The notes: generated from the letters alone by a model not told the origin. A stretch of DNA of 64,000 bases from Erigeron canadensis (GCF_010389155.1 NC_057761.1:53876587-53940586), one strand, 5' to 3'; positions 22,372 through 35,475 are shown, numbered from the stretch's first letter. Made by a program: numbers and translations.

Positions 22372-22475
22372 TGAAGTTAGCTGAGTGGTTGGTCTCTATG
22401 CCTATGGGGTGGAGGTCTTGGGTTTAAACCCTCCACCTCTCTTTTATTTTTTTGGGTTTTATTTAGTAATAAAGT
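22372..22475 (+). mobile_element. tRNA-derived SINE with T-rich tail
   Basis: Box-A-like TTAGCTGAGTGGTTGG and box-B-like GGGTTTAAACCC at tRNA-like spacing, followed by CTCTTTTATTTTTTT. The exact end is uncertain. Confidence 0.55.
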
Positions 22476-23734
22476 ATTTGTACTTTATCCCCTCTTTCTT
22501 TTTTCTTTTATTATTCTGTCCCTCCTGTTTTCTTTTTATTAATTCAACCCCTTAACTTTTTATAAATTTTTTTTAATGTTTTGTAATCTGTAACATTTTG
22601 TTTTTTTAACCTTTATTTTATTTACCATTTTTTATATAGCTTTTTAAAATGTTATAAATTTTTTAAAAAGCTATACATTTTTTAATTTTCTATTTTTTTT
22701 TTGGTTTTTTTTGTTGCATTATATATCTTTTATATTCTTTTAAACATTTGTTTTTTATCCATTTTTTATATGTAACATTTGTTTTTTTTTATATTTTCTT
22801 CATTTGATTTTCGTATTCTTTTTTTTGTTCTTTTTTTATTTTTTGGTTTAATACATTTCTTTTGTATTTTTAAACTTTTGGTTTTCAATCATTTTTGTCG
22901 CCTATAAATTTGTAGTGTTTTTTTTAACCCCACTCATAAATGTAAACATATTCAAAAATTTATGTCACCCATCGGGCGGCATGAAATTTCTAGTTTGCAA
23001 TAAATAATGATGATCATGGTTTATGGGATAATATCAATAGTGAATATCTATTTTTCAATTTAAAAGGGTGGGTGGAGTGTCTCTCACTTTTCAGTATATT
23101 TTTTTTATCCCTTTCGAGTAGTTTCGACCCTTTTCTCACTTAGCCGGAATGCCCCATCACTTTTTCCCAATTTAAAAAAAAAATACAAAATATAAGAAAA
23201 AACAAAAGAAAAGGATGGGGAAGAAACCGGTGATGCACTTTACTAATTTGCTACACATAAGCGTCAGGGCAGTGTGCAATTAGGCAAAAACTAATGACCG
23301 CATTTTTTCCTCGAGTCACTTCGTGTACCCTAACTGTTTAATGCTTAAATAATATAATACTCGTAAGTGTATATGTCGTGGTACTTGTCCGTTGTTCACT
23401 TGTTTGCTAATTAATCATAACAATGACAATTGATGCATGGTTGGAGGCTTTGAGCAAACAAAGACAAAGCGCCAGTCATGACTACTTGGGACCAACTAGT
23501 TTTGTGTATATGGCAATTGACGTTGATATTGTGGGCACATATATATAGTGATATAATAGAAAACACGACAAAAGTAACATCTAACAAATGTTATGTGTCT
23601 GATAAAGATTATAAACGTCGTGTCATGGTAGGGAATATTTTACAAATAAGTTTGAATTTGATCAGGAGTAGATCCAAGAGAGACTCTTTCATGAACCAAT
23701 AGGAAAGGGGAAAACGAGCTACAAATAGGCCAAC
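22476..23734. other. T-rich gene-free stretch with a Helitron-like end
   Basis: A long T-rich segment (22480-22960), then CACCCATCGGGCGGC, a spacer and CTAG at 22990-22993 before T, a possible plus-strand Helitron 3' end. Nothing else recognised; a 74-residue ORF at 23478 has no recognisable features. Confidence 0.4.
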
Positions 23735-24189
23735 CAATGTTTTAAATATCGGTAAATACCGGCCGGTATTACTGGTACCGGAGACAACACCGGTATTTTA
23801 AGTCCAGTATTTTTTCGGTATTTTCACTATTTAATACCGGCCGGTATTTCCGGTATTCCCGGTATTTCCAGTATTTTCAAAAATTAAATTTTGATTTTTT
23901 TAAAAGGTTATTTTTATGATACTTTAATGTTATTTTTTGTTATTTGTGAACTTTAAAACTTATATTTTATTATAAAATACATACTAGGTATTATTTTTGA
24001 GTGAATTATAATTGTATTTTGACTATTTTTGTTAAATTGTAACAAATTTTATAGGATTTTTACACATAAAAATATAATAAATTAAAAATAGTCGTACCGG
24101 CCGGTATTTCTGGTAATACCGATAATACCGGTAATATCGGGAAATTTTTTCACGCCAGTATGACTAAAATACCGGTTTTTAAAACATTG
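23735..24189. mobile_element. hAT-type MITE with CCGGTATT repeats
   Basis: Terminal inverted repeats CAATGTTTTAAA...TTTAAAACATTG, flanked by a perfect 8-bp duplication AGGCCAAC (23727-23734 and 24190-24197), the hAT signature. The subterminal regions carry many CCGGTATTT/AATACCGG motifs in both orientations. No transposase is present, so it is non-autonomous. Confidence 0.9.
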
Positions 24190-24537
24190 AGGCCAACTTC
24201 CCGATCCGATTTTGCTTGTTCAAACTTCTAACTTCCAAATTTTGAAATACCTCCAAATTTGAAATTACCGCCTACTTGATTTGATTTAAATTTAAATGTT
24301 AGCGAGATCTATAAGCTAGAAATTGAGATTCTCTAAACAGTCTAAAGTTATTTCTAACTTTAATATTAAAGTTAACAACCTTAACCTTTTAATTAAAATC
24401 AAATGTTAAAATTCAAAGATGGTTTTTGAAACTTAATTAAAGGGTTAAGTCACATCCAACTTTACTAATAAAGTTGAAAACAACTTTAGAGAATCCTTAA
24501 ATTTTGCGTGATATATTAGTTATCAAATAAAATATTA

Positions 24538-24804
24538 CTCCGTTTCATATTAAATGTTCAATTTTAACTTGTCAGGTTTTTTTTTTAATTTTTTTTTTTA
24601 ACTTTGACGATAAACATTTTGTTTGTGTTATTTATTATTCGATGAAAGTTTTCTGGTAGAAGTATATCTAAAACTCAATCCGTCCTTATATTTTTTATGA
24701 ATTATCATATAATAGAAATAAATTTTTTTAGTTATTCACGGTCAAAGCTGAAAGCAAAAGTCTTAACAAGTCAAAATTAAACATTTAATATGAGACGAGA
24801 GAAT
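24538..24804. mobile_element. Stowaway-like (Tc1/mariner) MITE
   Basis: CTCCGTTTCATATTAAATG at the left is mirrored by CATTTAATATGAGACGAGAG at the right, with TA next to each end. Sequence and end type fit Stowaway MITEs with CTCCCTCCGT ends. About 267 bp, non-coding. Confidence 0.75.
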
Positions 24805-25149
24805 ATTGTCTAATATCTTTTTAATTTTCAAGATGTACGTTGTTGATAGCCAACCACTTTATAAATAAAGAATCTTGCAAGTTGCAACCCTTGAGAAATT
24901 ATGGAATAAACATTCTCTTTAATTTAAAAATTAAACTGAAAATCAATATGAAATTTTACATGACAATTACTTACGACTGAAACCAACATGAATTAATGGT
25001 TGGGGATGATCCAAGTACAAAAGCTAATATGCATCCCACTTATTACAAGTTACACAAACTATGAAACTATATATAAGCGAAGAGGGTAGTAGTCAACTGA
25101 AATTTGGTACCAACAAGCTTCCGCATTTGTGTCCGAGCTTGTTTGCCTT

Positions 25150-25152
25150 TGT

Positions 25153-25189
<37 letters not shown>

Positions 25190-25195
25190 GTATGG
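25150..25195. repeat. (TA)n(TATG)n microsatellite
   Basis: A run of TA dinucleotides followed by TATG units just before the SINE at 25207. Confidence 0.8.
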
Positions 25196-25206
25196 CGATC
25201 AAAGAG

Positions 25207-25440
25207 CAACATGGTTTGGATTAGTGGTAAATACCTTAGCCTCTGGAGACAGAGGTCATGGGTTCAATCCTCATCCCATGTAAAGGTTGGAAGGCCTTTT
25301 CTACCATTTAGGTAGAAAATGGAAGCAACCTCTCTACTTAGGTAGAGGTAAGGTCTGTCTACATCTTAACCTCCCATACACCGTCGAGGTATTGGGGCTC
25401 GAAACCCGCAGAAGACGACACTGAACAGTTTCTTTCTTAT
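25207..25440 (+). mobile_element. tRNA-derived SINE, Au-like
   Basis: Box A GGATTAGTGGTAAATACC and box B GGGTTCAATCC are at normal spacing. The body contains AAGGTCTGTCTACATCTTAA and CCTCCCATACACC, very close to the conserved 3' part of the Au SINE family of plants. The best-preserved SINE of the window. Confidence 0.8.
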
Positions 25441-26184
25441 GTATGGCGATCAAAAAGAAAGTTGTTTGATCAAATATCAATAATGTGTTGGTAATGAAGT
25501 GGCTAATACTCAGGTTAAGCTTTTAGTAGCGACTCGACATGAACGAAGTATGAGTCACGGTCGATTCTTTTGTGTGATCAACCAGAGTAAAATCAATTGG
25601 AAATCACAAGGGAAATAGTAAAAACGGACATGTATTTAAAGAGTTTCTTCTTTTTTTTTTTTTTCTCTCTCTCTTTTTATCGAATACTAAAGAGTTCGTA
25701 CAACAAATCACTACTAAAATGTTTAATGAGGCAATGACAGTACATGTTTGTGTGTTGCTCATTAATTGATTTAAATCCTAATTTAGTAACGTTAGTATTC
25801 TAAGTTGGAAGTTTGACTGATGGTGTGATTTCTTAAAGTTGTTATAAAAATTAGAGTAAAAATATTGCTTCTTCTTGTTCAAAGCGGTCGTACTCTACAT
25901 CAAGTCGCACTCGGTTTACCTGTAAGCTCATTTTTCAATTTCGTATGAAAAACTATCATTATTTTCATAGATATTTTATTTCTCTAAGAAAAATAAACAA
26001 ACATTTACAATCCAAGCTTTGGTTTTCTGATCTTTAGAAGAAATCCAAATCGAAGTTGGTCTCGTGTATAACAATGTAAATATTCTTTCCCATATCAAGA
26101 TGCCTAGTAAACCTCCATGGCTCTATCTAGTTACATGTTTTTGTTTCTAATTAGTTCACATGTTTGGATTATATATTTATATTT
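25441..26184. other. gene-free stretch
   Basis: AT-rich, with one T/CT run near 25648-25680. No gene or bounded repeat seen. Confidence 0.4.
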
Positions 26185-27087
26185 AGGCCATATTTGTTTT
26201 CTTATAAAAACTCTGACTAATTATCTCTTAACTCTGATTCGATCAGAGGTATGAAAAGTTTAAGGTGTTTCTTTTCCTTTTAGGTCCAGAGGACAAAATC
26301 TCTAAAACACATCAAAACCATTCAAAGGTTTACAAACCTCTTTTTTAGATTTGAACATGGGTGTAAGCTTTCACCTCAAAACTTATAAACGTCAGAGCTC
26401 AGGAGAATGATTACACTAGTATTTTCTTCCATCTCCAACAACCTATAGTCGTCCACTAATCACCGACCATCATATCTTCCTCCATCTCCCACCACCATTT
26501 AGGCATTTACACATGTCTTTTATTAGTGACTTTTGAATATGATAAAAATGATTAAAAACTGTCTTTATTTTCTTTGATTGTGGGGAAAAAAAGAGAAGTA
26601 TCAACCTTTTTATTTGATTTCAGAGGAGGAAAGAGATAAAAATTGAAACACTTTAACCGAGAAAAAAGAAAAGAAAAACGGAACAAAATTATTCGTTCTT
26701 ATAAGAAAATAAGTGAATCTGTGTTAAATTATAGCCACTCATTATATTTTTCTTTTAAGTTATATTCTTTTAACCATATGCAAAACTACTATTATACATC
26801 TATTTCTTCATTTCATCTTGACATGAAATCACTTTACCGAAATTATATTATTATTATATTTTTATATTATATATGTAAAAAATTTTTATATACAAACAAT
26901 CATATATAAGTTACCTTATATTCTGAAATATTCAGCTGCAAATGGAAAAATAGTCGATTACAAGTGTTCAAACATTAGAAAAACAAACAGTTAAAATCAT
27001 TTAGATTTCAGATATTTGAACCAACTATTAACATTCAGAAGTGGTATTTAAATTTAGACGTAAAGCTTAAAAAAATAAACATGGCCT
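26185..27087. mobile_element. probable hAT-type MITE
   Basis: Ends are AGGCCATATTTGTTTTC and, mirrored, AGGCCATGTTTATTTTT, a terminal type frequent in plant hAT MITEs. The 8-bp flanks do not match, so the target duplication has decayed or the ends are slightly off. No transposase. Confidence 0.5.
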
Positions 27088-27544
27088 TACACAATTATTA
27101 TATTAAGAAAAATGATTAGGAGACATAGCTAATAAATATATTAACATGGAAAGAGTAATATGCCGAAACTAATATAAATAGTTGGCGATTGATGAATGAG
27201 TAGTATATGGGATGAATAATCATTATGTATGCCTATCTATGTGTCAATTTCCCCTTCCTTGTTGCAACCCAATAATCTTTCTGTCAATTTACCGTCACCC
27301 ACCTCCTTCCACCACCGCCCCCATGTACTCGCAATTCTTTTATATAAAAAAATATATATATCCCAAAATATCATTCAAAGTATTGTAATTTATAGCATTA
27401 AGATGACAACTTTGTACAAAAAAAAAAAAAAATTAACTTAATTAAAGATTAAAACACAAAATATAAGATTTAAAAGTTTGGAACGATATACTTTGGAACG
27501 ATAAACACAAAATATAAGATTTAATTGCATGTAGTTTGGAACGA

Positions 27545-27665
27545 TATAGGTTGCGTAATTGTAATATATTTGGAATTCTGTATTTTTTGGTTGCTAGTTT
27601 CTTGCTAGTTGACCCTTATATGTTATATACTTGTTTTTGCCGTTCAAAAAATTTTAAAAAAAAGA
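27545..27665 (+). mobile_element. LINE 3'-UTR fragment
   Basis: TTGCTAGTTTCTTGCTAGTTG followed by a T-rich stretch and GCCGTTCAAAAAA, the same ending type as the LINE at 16564-17001. Coding part absent. Confidence 0.5.
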
Positions 27666-28416
27666 TTTAAAAGTTAATCTTTTATAAATAGGCTGAAAAT
27701 TAAATTAAAAGATGAGTTAGCAGTAGACGACCGATCCCGAATAATACAAATGGGAAACGATTAATTTTTCTAACTAAATAACCTAAATATGTTTCTAATT
27801 ATGAGATGATGACATGTGAAAAATCAGAGGGTAAAATTAGGAAACAGAATTAGTAGATAACACATGTCATTTCTTATAGTTTTAGGAGAATTTTTAGGCT
27901 ATTACGAATATAAATACCTTGACTATAAGGATATTAAAATAAATGAAAAAACCCGAGTCAAAATAAACTTAATTGGAAATATTTGAGAGTGTAAATAACT
28001 TTTATACTAAACCCAATAAAAAAATGTAAAAATTATCTAACACCTCAAAAACGAAACAAAAAATTAATTGGCCAAGAAGGCAAAAATTGAATTAATATAA
28101 TTAATTAATTTAAATAACTGAAGCATTACATGGATAGTTAACAAGTAACAACCATTTTTTTACTAGTGTTTATCTCCCTTTCATTTGAAAGTGATTCTCT
28201 GCATTTAACGACTTTTTAGTAAAAAATGTTGGTCGACCCAACCAATAGTTACCACTTTGAGCGACAAACATATATTAAAACTATAGTGCCATTTTTGTCG
28301 ATTGCGTTGACGCATATTTATATAAACGAAGGCAGTTGAGAATTCGCATTCATGCTTAACGTTAACATCTCAAATTACATGCAGGCGCTTATCATTTATT
28401 TGTCCATTACGACCAA
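27666..28416. other. gene-free stretch
   Basis: AT-rich, no gene or repeat boundary recognised. Confidence 0.4.
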
Positions 28417-29325
28417 CCTATATAAATATTAAAACAATAGTTATCCTAGCATTTTAAAGTCTTCTACAATTTAAAGTTATTTTTAAAAATTACCACATAG
28501 GTCTTTATCCTATGTGGCATCTCTATATTCTTTTACAATATATAAATCTACAAAATTATATTAAAATCTATATATAAACAAAATCTTACAAAAATAAAAG
28601 TAAAAAATCATATTCTATATCATAATAGAAACCATATGAATTTAAAATCTATTTTTAAAATTGGAAAATATTTGGTTTTCAAATCATTTATTTCTTAATT
28701 TTACTATCTAATATAACCAATATTATATATCACGTTGTAATATAGTTTTTATCCTTTTCGTGGTGGTGATTTTATGTTTTATAAAAACTATTATCAATTA
28801 CTAGGTGAATTCAACATAATTTGAATTATAGGTTTGTTCTTTGTAATCTAATTATAATTTGAATTTGGTTTCTAACTATATCTAATTAAAGCTTTTCAAC
28901 TTTTATGAATTTTATTATTTGATGAAGTAAGTTTTATGAAACTATTTTCTTTGAAAGAGTGTGATGAAATTCTAATAAGTCACATATCACTTTGCAAAAA
29001 ATAAAAGATTGTTATGATTTTACATTATATTTACATTTTAACTTCATTTTATGTTCATTAGTATTGCATGAAGTATAATATGTGATAGTTAATATGAATA
29101 TTTGATAACGTATGTTTTTATATAAATACAAAGATTTTCATAAATAATAAGAGTTATGTTTTGAATTTATCTATTTCAATAAATGTAAAAATTTCCATTT
29201 AATGATAATATAGATTTATATGTACATGCCTAAATAATGTATAGTTGTTAAAAGTTATTATAAATATTCATATAACTAAAACAACATTTTTAAATAACCG
29301 TACATCGTGTGGGTAAAAGTCCTAG
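28417..29325 (+). mobile_element. non-autonomous Helitron, family H3, copy A
   Basis: Starts CCTATATAAATATTAAAACAA after an A and ends with the stem CGTACATCGTGTGGG, spacer TAAAAGTC and CTAG before T. The body closely matches copy B at 29332-30467. No coding capacity. Confidence 0.75.
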
Positions 29326-29331
29326 TTAATA

Positions 29332-30467
29332 TCTATATAATTATTAAAACAATAGGAATCCTAGCCTTCTAAAGCTTTCTTCAATTTAAAGCTATTTTTA
29401 AAAATTGCCACATAAGTCTTTATCCTATGTGGCTTCTCTATATTTTTTTCACAATATAATAAATCCACTAAATTTTATTATATAAACATAATATTAGATT
29501 AAATAGAAATAAAATCTATATATACACAAAAGCTAAAAGAAAAACAAAAGTAAAAAATCAAATCCTATGTCATAGTAGAAACCGTATGAACTTAAATTTT
29601 ATTTTTAAAATTGGAAAATATTTTATACTATTGGTTTTTAAAGTGTTCATATCTTATTCTACTATCATATTGTAATTATTTTTTATCCTTTTTTTGGTGG
29701 TGATTTTACGTTTTATAAAAACTATTTCAAGACACTTGCATCAATTACATGTTAAGTTAACCTAATTTGAATCATAGGTTTGTTCTTAATTAATTGTTAT
29801 TACCATTCCATCAATTACCTTTATATCAATTACTTTCAAATAAAAAAACACATTATATCAAATATAAAAGAAAAAGGGCATGTTTATTTTTTAACCGTTA
29901 AGTGACTGAAATGATTTAGTGACTGAATGGATAAATAATGTATGTGTGAATTAAGTCATTACAGTTATTTTTTGTTTATAAAGTCACGAAACAAACACTT
30001 TTGATGACTTAACGGAATAAGTATTTTTGATGAAGTCGTGACTTATTTTATTAAGTCACAAACAAACACCACTTAAGTTTCATGAAACTATATTATTTGA
30101 ATGAGTGTGATGAAATTCTAATAGATCACATATCACTTTGAAAAAATAACATATCGTTATGATTTTACATTACATTTACATTTTAACTTAATTTTATGTT
30201 TATTAGTATTGCATGAAGTATAATATGTGACATTTAATATGAATATTTTATAATGTTTTTTTTGTAAATGCAAAGATTTTCATAAATAATAAGAGTTATA
30301 TTTTGAATTTAACTATTTTAATAAATGTAAAAATTTTCATTTAATGATAATATAGATTTATATGTACATGCCTAAATAATGTATAGTTGTTAAAAGTTAT
30401 TATAAATATTCATATAACTAAAACAACATTTTTAAATATCCGCACATCGTGCGGGTAAAAGAACTAA
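29332..30467 (+). mobile_element. non-autonomous Helitron, family H3, copy B
   Basis: Starts A|TCTATATAATTATTAAAACAA and ends with the stem CCGCACATCGTGCGG, spacer and CTAA before T, a fully canonical Helitron end. Only six bases separate it from copy A. It carries an extra insert at 29876-30073 that copy A lacks. Confidence 0.8.
29876..30073. mobile_element. hAT-like MITE nested in Helitron copy B
   Basis: Begins GGGCATGTTTATTTTTTAACC and ends TAAGTCACAAACAAACACC; the interior is built from AAGTCA/TGACTTA motifs. Copy A has no counterpart, so this is a later insertion. The exact target duplication was not resolved. Confidence 0.55.
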
Positions 30468-33400
30468 TATATATATATATATGTTTGGTTCGATCGGTTG
30501 GGAATGCTTGACCATTTCTGCACCTATATGTGACCATTGACTCATGATAAAAGGAAAATAATAAGACAAAAGAAATAAAAACGGTATGTTTAGTTTGTAG
30601 TACGTCGATCAGAAAAAGTAACCACCATATATATATAAATTCAATACACAATTTGTTACTAAAAATCTGTGTAAAATTGATGTCATTATTTATACAAAGA
30701 AAAAGTGTACGTGTAAAAAGTATTAGTGATCATGACATTATTAATTATCCCTTTTATATATATGAAAATAAAACCGAGCGAATGAGGAAGCCTCGTAGTA
30801 ATAAGTAGTCATGGAAATGGAATTACTAAATTTGCGCGCAAAAAGTAATTGTTTGATTTGTAGTAATTGTTTGATTTGTAGTAAAAAGTGTACGTGTAAA
30901 AAGTATTGTATGATTATAACTTAGGTTGCGCGCAATTACTAATCTTTGACATTAAAATCTTCGGTATGAAACTATGAATCTGATCAGTAATTGTAGATTT
31001 AGGGACGTGTTAGTATAAACATATGCTCCACACGTATAGTGTACATATGTAATGTGTGTATGGAATTCGTATGTTAATTGTTCGTATAGGGATGGAGCCG
31101 GAATTTTTTGAGTGACCGACATCATTAATAAACTTAGCAAAGTTTTATGTGTAAATTGGGTGGTTTCATAACTAGAATTATATCAAAGTTGTATATTACA
31201 ACATGTATATCGAAGTTCAAAAATATATTTTCAGCCGGGTTTAAACCTGGCTGTTTGTTTCTATTGAGTTTTCCAAACTAGGTATACTCGTTTTACAAAT
31301 AAATTTAATAACATGTGGTGTATATCAGTATATATATCACACATTCTGCCAACATTCGATCCAAAAAATACTAAAAAAACACTTGTCTCTCACCGAATGC
31401 TAACGTTTGCGTCCATTACTATTCAAAAAGTTGTAAACTTACAACTTATCGTGACTCACATGTTTTAGTTGGTGGATCATCGTACCTAATTCTTGGGCCA
31501 TGCATGTTTTGGCAATCTTGGTCGGTAAATTAGGACAAGCTAGTGCACAAATCAATAGTGGTGGTGACCTCTACTTTAAAAACTTATCAATGTCGAATGT
31601 TGTCACATTGACAGGTATACATATATACTTTCCGTCATAAGCATACGTTTTTTGTTTTTTTTAAAGCGTACGTTTTATATCAGAAACCAGGTGATACGTA
31701 CAACTAGAAAACGTTAGATATTATAAAAATGACTACTGATTTTTGGTTAATTATGGTGGATCTAAAAATTAAGTTAGAAAGATTAATAAATGATATGGTA
31801 AAATTCATGTGAGAACTATTCACATATAAACATAGATAATTTTAAGTATAACTTGATAGTTAATACATAAAGGAATATATACATATATTATTCGTATATG
31901 AACATCAAATTAATTATCCTTTAAAATTTTTCATAGCTTTTTCAATTTAAAGTTTTTCATACTGATCTTTCAATAGTATAAGTGAAACTTCTTTTTAATC
32001 TTACATATGGTGCCCCTTTGTACCTAGGTGTATTAGTGTATAATTAATAATCTTAATCTTAAATCATAATCATAATCATAATCATCATAATATATACTAT
32101 AAGACAGTTGAATTATTAACTTATTAACCAATCAAATCGCTTAATTTTATCAAATTGATTCTCGCTTATGTCATCATTTAGATTAACTATAAATTAAAAA
32201 TTCTAATAATCATTATCCAAATATATGATTATACTAGTATTTATATTAATTGGTAGGAAAAATCTCATTGATTTACACTTTTTTGTTTTCAATTAATAAT
32301 TTACACTTTTTAGCCATGAATACTTAATTTATATTTATTTTTAGTCATTAATTTGAGATAACTTTTTAAAACTTACAATCATTTAATTAATTAAAAAAAT
32401 TCAACATATGAAATATTGTTTTCAAAAAATTATTTCAAAACCTAATGATTTATTAACAAATTATTAGATTTGACTTTTATAAATTATAAATATTAATATT
32501 TAAATAATATTTAATATAAACACAATGTTAACTCTAGATACATATCCCAAACATAATAACACATGACGATATACAACATCATTATCCTAAACACATCAGG
32601 AATCACAAAACATGGACGATCACAAAACAAAATACGATTTACAATAGAGGGTTAATTGAATAATAAATCCAAATCGATATGAACTCCATTCAAAATTCAT
32701 TATATCTCTCAATAAAAAAGGTACATAATTTTCACCTTTCTTATATATTAGTTTTGTGTATTAATACTTAAAGTTACAGTTGTTACCCAAATCAAGAGTC
32801 CTAATTGTTATTAAATAATATAAAAAAATCGTAATTGTTATCTAACTATCATAGGAAAGGTTACTGAAAATAAACCTATGCGTGTTATGTGCCCGCATCA
32901 TGATCAAATATATATATTTGAATGTCAAGTATAAGATCACAAGTATGTTTATATTTTAATTTTTAATTATCTTTTATAATAATATTACATTATGAACACA
33001 ACTGGTTTGAAAATATTTTATAATAAAAAATTATGATAGCATGTGCCTTGTGTAATGACTACGACAAACAAATTCATCAATATGTCTCGGTTAATAATGA
33101 TAGTGACGAACCTATGATTATTGAACTTACAACATATAACACTTAAAACCGTATATATTTAAAATTATAAGTTTTTATAACTTAAATGTATGAAGATCTA
33201 ATATTGATAATATCCTAAATTTCGTATCCAGTGTTGAACACGACTCTAAAGTTTAGCTAAAACTATATATAAACTGTTCCACTCATTAAATCACCAAATC
33301 TATAATTGGGGATTTCGTTACGTCGTACTATTGCCTATGAAATCTTCATAGGGATAATTATATAAAAGAAAGAATGACATAAAGATTCTATTCTTATGAA

Positions 33401-33924
33401 AAGGGACGCAAGGACACTAAAAAAGTTCATCAAAAATCTTATATTAATGTGATTATCGAATTACATGTTTTTTAAGAAATCATTTTTCTATAAACAACCC
33501 GTTATTTTCATTTTTATTTTTTTGAATCGTTGTCTATTGGATTTATATCTCTTTATTTTATAAAACAAATGTTTAAGTTTCATGATTCGTTAACATCACT
33601 TGATTAATAGTAATCAACTTCAAAATGAGTATGTTTTGCTTTTCTTGGTGCATTCCATGTGCTCTTTATATGGCACCTTAACTACCTTTGCAGGTCCACC
33701 ACCATCTAGCTAGAATTCTAGTGGATAAGATTACAAAACTGAAAATTGAAAGATTTTATCCATTGTTTGATTATATGCTAATATGTAATTAATTAACTAA
33801 TTTGTTTATTTTTATCAAAAATATTAAAGTCGGTTTTCACTAATGATTAATAAAAAAATAGAAATTTTCGTATTGAATTTATAATTTTTTCAATTTATTT
33901 TTTTACTTCATCACTATACATGAA
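30468..33924. other. gene desert
   Basis: About 3.5 kb of AT-rich DNA without a gene, RNA gene or clear repeat border. Short TA runs near 30468 and 32885, and an AATCAT-type run near 32060. TE-derived phrases such as GGATGGAGCCGGAATTTTTTG (near 31090) suggest old decayed insertions. Confidence 0.4.
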
Positions 33925-34200
33925 CTAGATCTATACCCGGTCGTTGACCGGGTTATTAACAACAAATATACATCTATATCTATATCTATATATATATATA
34001 TATTCTTAAAAGTACTCGAAACATGTTCACCTCTATATATATAAAGATACAACAAGTTAATAAAAATGCAAATATCTAACGTTTATTAGTAAGACGTAAT
34101 ATAAACATTGCAAACCTAAACATAAGGTAGTATCACTTTTGTTAACTCATTATATATATTATTTATAAAGTTAAACACGTTATATATATATATATAATAT
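33925..34200 (-). mobile_element. Helitron 3' end and probable short element
   Basis: On the minus strand: stem ACCCGGTCAACGACCGGGT, spacer, then CTAG before T (host A at 33924). The right (5') end is tentatively placed in the TATATA run near 34200. Confidence 0.5.
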
Positions 34201-34214
34201 TTATTGTTTGTTAC

Positions 34215-34600
34215 CCGATCAATGATCCGGTATAGATTGACTTCATTTGTGGGGAAGTTTATTTGTTGTGTACATTTAGTATATGACGGGTCAAACCCTA
34301 ACGCGACCCGTGCAGACCGTGACCCGACAAAGCAACAAAACGAACCCGTGACCCGGTTCTTTAAGCGTCGAACGAGTCAATTGGGTAAGGTTCGGTCGGG
34401 TTCAATTCAATTCTCGGGTTTAAGAGACTTTTGTTCTTCATTTTCATAAACCGTCCCGGCCTGACTAAAACCCGACAGAGCAACACAATCAAACCCATGA
34501 GCCGGCTCATTAACCTATCGGGCGGGTCGATTTGTGTCGGGTTTGCGTAGTATTGGGCCGAGTCGTGAATTTTCGGGTCATATACTCATCCGGGGTGTAC
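34215..34600. repeat. GACCCG/CGGGTC-rich repeat segment
   Basis: GC-richer than its surroundings, with many GACCCG, CGGGTC and close variants in both orientations. No TIR or coding family was recognised; the 81-residue ORF in it is probably accidental. Confidence 0.5.
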
Positions 34601-34861
34601 ACTAATTTATTAGCTATATCTTTAGATTTTTTAGAATAATCTTTTAAAGATGTAGATATTGAATACATTTTTCAAAGCTAAGAGGCATTGATTTAATTAG
34701 CTACCGATTTTTCTATCTATCTATATCGATACTATATTATAAAAAAGCAGCATTTTAATTTTGGAAGTACTTGAAAATATGTAATATCACTTAACACCCT
34801 TTACAATATTTTCACATACACTACCCCCTTAACATTGATGGTTAATTTTTTTTAACGACAT

Positions 34862-35035
34862 TTTATCCTACTCCTACTCCTACTCCTACTCCTAAACTAC
34901 ATGTATGCCTGAAACCAGGACTCTCGAAAAATCGCGTGTTAATTAATCCACCCGCAAAAATGTGAGAAGTGAGACTCGAACCCATATGGATCCTACCAAG
35001 ATCAAATACCTTATCAATAGGCCATCAACCCATTG
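34862..35035 (-). mobile_element. tRNA-derived SINE, family S2, copy 1
   Basis: On the minus strand: box B GGGTTCGAGTCTC, GTGGATTAATTAAC, GAGTCCTGGTTTCAGGCATAC, then TTTAGGAGTAGGAGTAGG repeats as tail. Same order as 54585-54730. Confidence 0.65.
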
Positions 35036-35475
35036 ACATTGATGATTAAATTATACTATCAGCTATTTATCTTTTGAAATATCTCCATTAACCCTTTACA
35101 TCATTTTTAATCACATTATTAAATGTTTTTTTTTAACATCAAACGCTTGGTATATGGAATATCATTTGTTACACTATTGCTTAATTGATCTCATCTTTAA
35201 CTTTCTTTTGACATGTTACGATTTTTCTTTTTTTCTTGAATGTTCTCCTGCTCATCGAACATATTATTATTACATAGTGACAATAGTAAAAGATAAATCT
35301 AATTTTACTCTAAATGACAATAGTATTAAAATAAGTATATTAAATATCATAAAAATTTACCATAATAAATATCAAAGTTTGACTTTTAATTTTGATGGTT
35401 GAGATTAATTTGTTGATTTATTTTCAATGGTGAAGATTAAAAGACAATTTATATTTTTTTCTCTTTGTAGTGGTA

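Noticed and set aside
22380..22440. Possible functional tRNA gene from box A and box B
   Set aside because: No cloverleaf with paired acceptor stem could be drawn; the context and T-rich tail fit a SINE.
25061..25315. 84-residue ORF spanning a microsatellite and the Au-like SINE
   Set aside because: It crosses the TA/TATG repeat and SINE boxes, so it is not a gene.
34204..34449. 81-residue ORF in the GACCCG-rich segment
   Set aside because: Its Arg/Thr/Pro content follows from the repeated hexamers; no recognisable domain.
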